From the NCBI GenBank assembly GCA_013399015.1, contig VWZX01009103.1, positions 26,003-90,002 on the forward strand: a stretch of DNA of 64,000 nt, given 5' to 3'. This document shows positions 60,960-64,000 of this stretch, one piece after another; the first letter of the stretch is position 1; each line of letters begins with the position of its first letter. The DNA comes from Galbula dea. Taxonomy: Eukaryota > Chordata > Aves > Piciformes > Galbulidae. The position numbers and the translations under genes are program-made. The notes under the pieces are model-generated. The model searched no databases. It saw only the letters and a list, made by a program, of their open reading frames with translations, and had not been told where the DNA came from.

Positions 60960-61765
60960 CTCTGGAATGGCTTTTGTTATCTGCTGCCCTCTTGGGGGCA
61001 GGAAGAGCAGCCCACTCTTCCTCCTCATCAAGGGAAGGTGAGAAAGCGGCGAAGGGTGGCCCTCGTGCAGGCAGAGCAATATCCCTCTCTGGCAAAAAGC
61101 TGGGAGAGTAGGGTAGGTGTAGTGACAAGGACAGTACTCATGACAGTGTAGATCATCACACAAATGCATGGTGATGGGGCAGGTCTGGGGTTCACCTGGG
61201 AAGTCCAGCCAGTAACAGAGGGCAGCAAGGCACAGAGTATGACAGAGGCATGCCTGATGGCTGTGGTCAGAAACAGGACTAGACAGTTGGTCAGAGCCTA
61301 CCTGCAGCAAGGCTCCCAAGGGGACAGGGCCTGGACTGAGCTGAAGACAGTTTATGGACCACAGGCCGGGATTATGCAGGTGGAGGTCCCAGGTGAGGCT
61401 GCACAAAGCATCAAAGGCTTATGGGTGCCTGAGGGGCACTGGAATACACAGTGTACCCCTCTCATGAACATGTCTACTTAAATTGTGAAGCTAAGAAATT
61501 CTCTTGAACAACAACTCTGAGATTAGGCTGATAATGTGATCCCTGCTGCCTGGTAATATTTAATGGTTATTTCTGGTAAATCTGAATACTCAAATGTCTA
61601 CACAGAGTATTTCTAACTAGCCCCTGAATCACAAATGGAATGAAGCAGATTTTCTTCAATAAAACTGCGACATTGATTTAAATAAGCAGTTATTGCATTT
61701 CTAATGGCATAAGCAGTAAGCTACTCCCCATTGCCTTCATAATCCAGCCTCTGGTATTGAAGAGG
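60960..61765. other. Spacer downstream of purpurin
   Basis: No gene or recognised repeat. A GC-richer portion (about 60990-61440) has open frames on both strands (up to 164 codons on minus) with no family resemblance, no splice continuity and no start context of note. Confidence 0.5.
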
Positions 61766-61769
61766 TATA

Positions 61770-64000
61770 GAACTGAAAGATACAGAGCTCCACCTGGGGA
61801 AGGATGATGAACTGCTTGAAAGGATATGAATTAAGATTAAAGGGAAGACGGGTAAAGGTCATGTTACAGTAGGGGTCTGCTACAGGCCACCTGACCAGAC
61901 CAGCCAAGTAGATGAAGTCCTCCATAGGAAGACAGAAGTGGCTTCACATTCAGAGGCCCTGGTCCTCGTGGGGGATTTCAGCCACCCTGACATCTGCTGG
62001 AGGGACACCACAGCAAGGCAACAGCAATCCAGGATGTTCCTGGAGTGCATCAATGACAACTTCCTCCTCCAAATGGTAAGAGGAACCAACTAGGAAAGGT
62101 GCTATGCTGAACCTTGCTCTTACCAACAGGGAAGGGTTGGAAACCAACATAATGCTGAAGGACAAACATGGCTGTGGTGACCATGAAGTGCTAGAATTCA
62201 AGATCCTCAGGGCACCTAGGAGGATAAACTCACAACCCTGGACTTTGGACATGCAGACTTTGATCGCTTCCGGCATTTGATGGCCAAAGTACCATGGGAC
62301 AAAGCCCTAAGGGAAGGGGGGCCCAGGACAGCTGGTCAGTTTTCAAGGCTCACCTTCTCTGTGTCCAGGAGCTATATAGCCCAACAAAGAGAAAGACAGG
62401 AAAGAATGCTAGGAGACCTGCCTGGATGAACAAGGTGCTCCTGGACACACTATCTCATAAAGTGTGGAAGGAGTGGAAGAAGAGACAACTAGAATGGGGA
62501 GCTTACAGGGAAGCTGTCCAGAGAGCAAGAGAACTGGTTAGGAAAATCTAGCCAGGGAGATCAACGGGAATAGCAACAATTTCTATAGATATACTAATGC
62601 AAAAAGGAAGACTAGGGAAGGTGTGGGCCCCCTCAGAAAAGAAACAGGAGAAATGGTGATGGGTGATATGGAGAAGGCCGAAGTTCTCTACAGCTTCTCC
62701 ACTTCAGTCTTCACTGACGAGGGCTCTCACCACACCCCTTAAGTCAAAGAAGATAATGGCAGGGGCTGGAAAACAGAACTGCCTGTAGTAAGTGAAAATC
62801 AGGTTCATGACCATCTGAAAAACCTGAAAGTTCACAAGTCCATGGACCCAATGGGACACACCCACAGGTACTGAGAGAAAAGGTGGATGAGGTTGCAAAG
62901 CTATTCTCTATTGTATTTCAAAAGTCATGGCAGCTGGTGAAGTCCCCACTGATTGGAAAAAGGGAAACATAACCCCCATTTTTAAAAACGGAAAAAAGGA
63001 TGATCTGGCAAACCACAGGCCAGTCAGTCTCACCTCCATGATTGGTAAGATCATGGAGCAGATCTTCCTGGGGCACCGCTGAGGCAGAAAGATAATGAAG
63101 AGCTGATTGGGTATAACCAATACGGCTTCACCAAGGGTAAATCGTGCCAGACAAATCTGGCAACCTTCTGTGAAAAGGTCACAACATCAACAGACAGGGG
63201 AAGAGCAACTGACGTCATTTACCTGGACCTAAGCTAAGCCTTTGACACTGTCCTACACGACATCCTGGTCTCAAAGCTGGTGGAATATGGGTTTGATGGA
63301 TGGGCCACTCGGTGGATAAAGAATTGCCTCAACGGCCACATCCAAAGAGTGGCTGTCAATGGATCCATGTCCAGGTGGAGTTCAGTGACAAGTGGAGTCC
63401 CTCAAGGATCAGTACTGGGACCAGTCTTGTTCAATATCTTTGTCCATGACATGGACAGTGGCATCGAGTGCTCCCTCAGCAAATTTGCTGACGACATCAA
63501 GCTGTGTGGTACAGTTGACACTCTGGAAGGGAGGGATGCCATCCAGAGGGACGTGGACAGGCTGGAGAGGTGGGCCCAAACCAACCCTGTGAAGTTCAAC
63601 AAGACCAAGTGCAAGGTCCTATATCTGGGTCGGGGCAATCCCAAGCACCAATATAGGCTGGGCAAAGATCGGCTTGAGATCAGCCCTGAGGAAAGAGACT
63701 TGGGGGTGCTTGTGGATGAGAAGCTCCACTTGAGCTGTCAGTATGCACTTGCAGCCCAGCGGGCCAACTATATCCTGGGCTGTATTGAGAGGAGCATGGC
63801 CAGCAGATTGAGAGAAGTGATTCTCCCCCTCTACTCTGTTCTCATGAGACCTCACCTGCAATATTGTGTCCAGTTCTGGAGCCCCTATTACAAGAGGGGT
63901 ATGAAGTGCTGGAGCGAGTCCGGAGAAGAGCCACAAGAATGATCAGAGGACTGGAGCACCTCTCCTACGAGGACAGACTGAGAGAGTTGGGCTTGTTCAG
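61770..64000 (+). mobile_element. Long CR1 LINE running off the right edge
   Basis: Plus-strand CR1 beginning inside the ORF2 endonuclease (about 61850-62090 reads VGVCYRPPDQTSQVDEVL and ALVLVGDFSHPDICWRDT). It continues through the linker (62294-62551, QDSWSVFKAHLLCVQE) and the RT domain. The segment at 63280-63942 is open for 220 codons with GVPQGSVLGPVLFNIFVHD and an intact catalytic FADD (SLSKFADDIKLCG). Frameshifts and stops elsewhere (for example near 62090, 62551 and 63236) make it non-autonomous. It is the longest copy in the window and continues past 64000. Confidence 0.95.

Noticed and set aside
60912..61406. 164-codon minus-strand open frame downstream of purpurin
   Set aside because: Starts inside the purpurin poly(A) region, overlaps open frames on the other strand and resembles nothing known.
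1..64000. CRISPR arrays, bacterial operons, tRNA or rRNA genes
   Set aside because: No regularly spaced direct repeats, tRNA cloverleaf boxes or rRNA-like conserved segments were seen. The introns, CR1s and gene content are those of a bird genome.

Overview
This window is avian nuclear DNA. It carries many CR1-type LINE copies, mostly 5'-truncated and ending in the ATTCTGTGATT-like CR1 tail, together with ERV and LTR remnants. Three intron-containing vertebrate genes were reconstructed exon by exon. I cannot name the species. Purpurin matches my memory of the chicken protein with a few substitutions, so this is probably a different bird. The heavy CR1 load would suit a CR1-rich order such as woodpeckers or hornbills, but that is only an inference.

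Layout. Positions 1-6000 hold a GC-rich edge, a hAT-like terminal repeat, a frameshifted gamma-type ERV env remnant, an assembly gap, LTR fragments and a CR1 copy. ATP5ME (ATP synthase subunit e) lies on + at 6154-8485 with four coding exons and a CpG-rich promoter. From 8.5 to 14.5 kb is intergenic DNA with one CR1 that contains a suspicious 166-bp duplication bounded by single Ns. PDE6B (rod cGMP phosphodiesterase beta) occupies 14550-41235 on the minus strand. All 22 coding exons were found and they join in frame to 836 codons plus stop, ending in a CSIL prenylation box. Its introns hold five CR1 copies, one of which ends about 28 bp from a splice acceptor. From 41.3 to 55.3 kb is a divergent intergenic region with a cluster of CRX/OTX-type homeobox motifs, a nested CR1-in-CR1 and a MIR-like SINE. 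Purpurin, the retinal RBP4-like lipocalin, lies on + at about 55320-60938 with a non-coding first exon and five coding exons (196 aa). A long + strand CR1 runs off the right edge from about 61.77 kb.

Biology. Two photoreceptor genes sit head to head: PDE6B hydrolyses cGMP in rod outer segments, and purpurin is a secreted photoreceptor retinol carrier and adhesion factor. ATP5ME is a housekeeping neighbour convergent with PDE6B, as in human 4p16.3. The PDE6B/purpurin pair mirrors the head-to-head PDE6C/RBP4 pair on human 10q23, so this looks like the partner locus of an ancient duplicated block whose lipocalin member mammals lack. No bacterial-type system, CRISPR array, tRNA or rRNA gene was seen.
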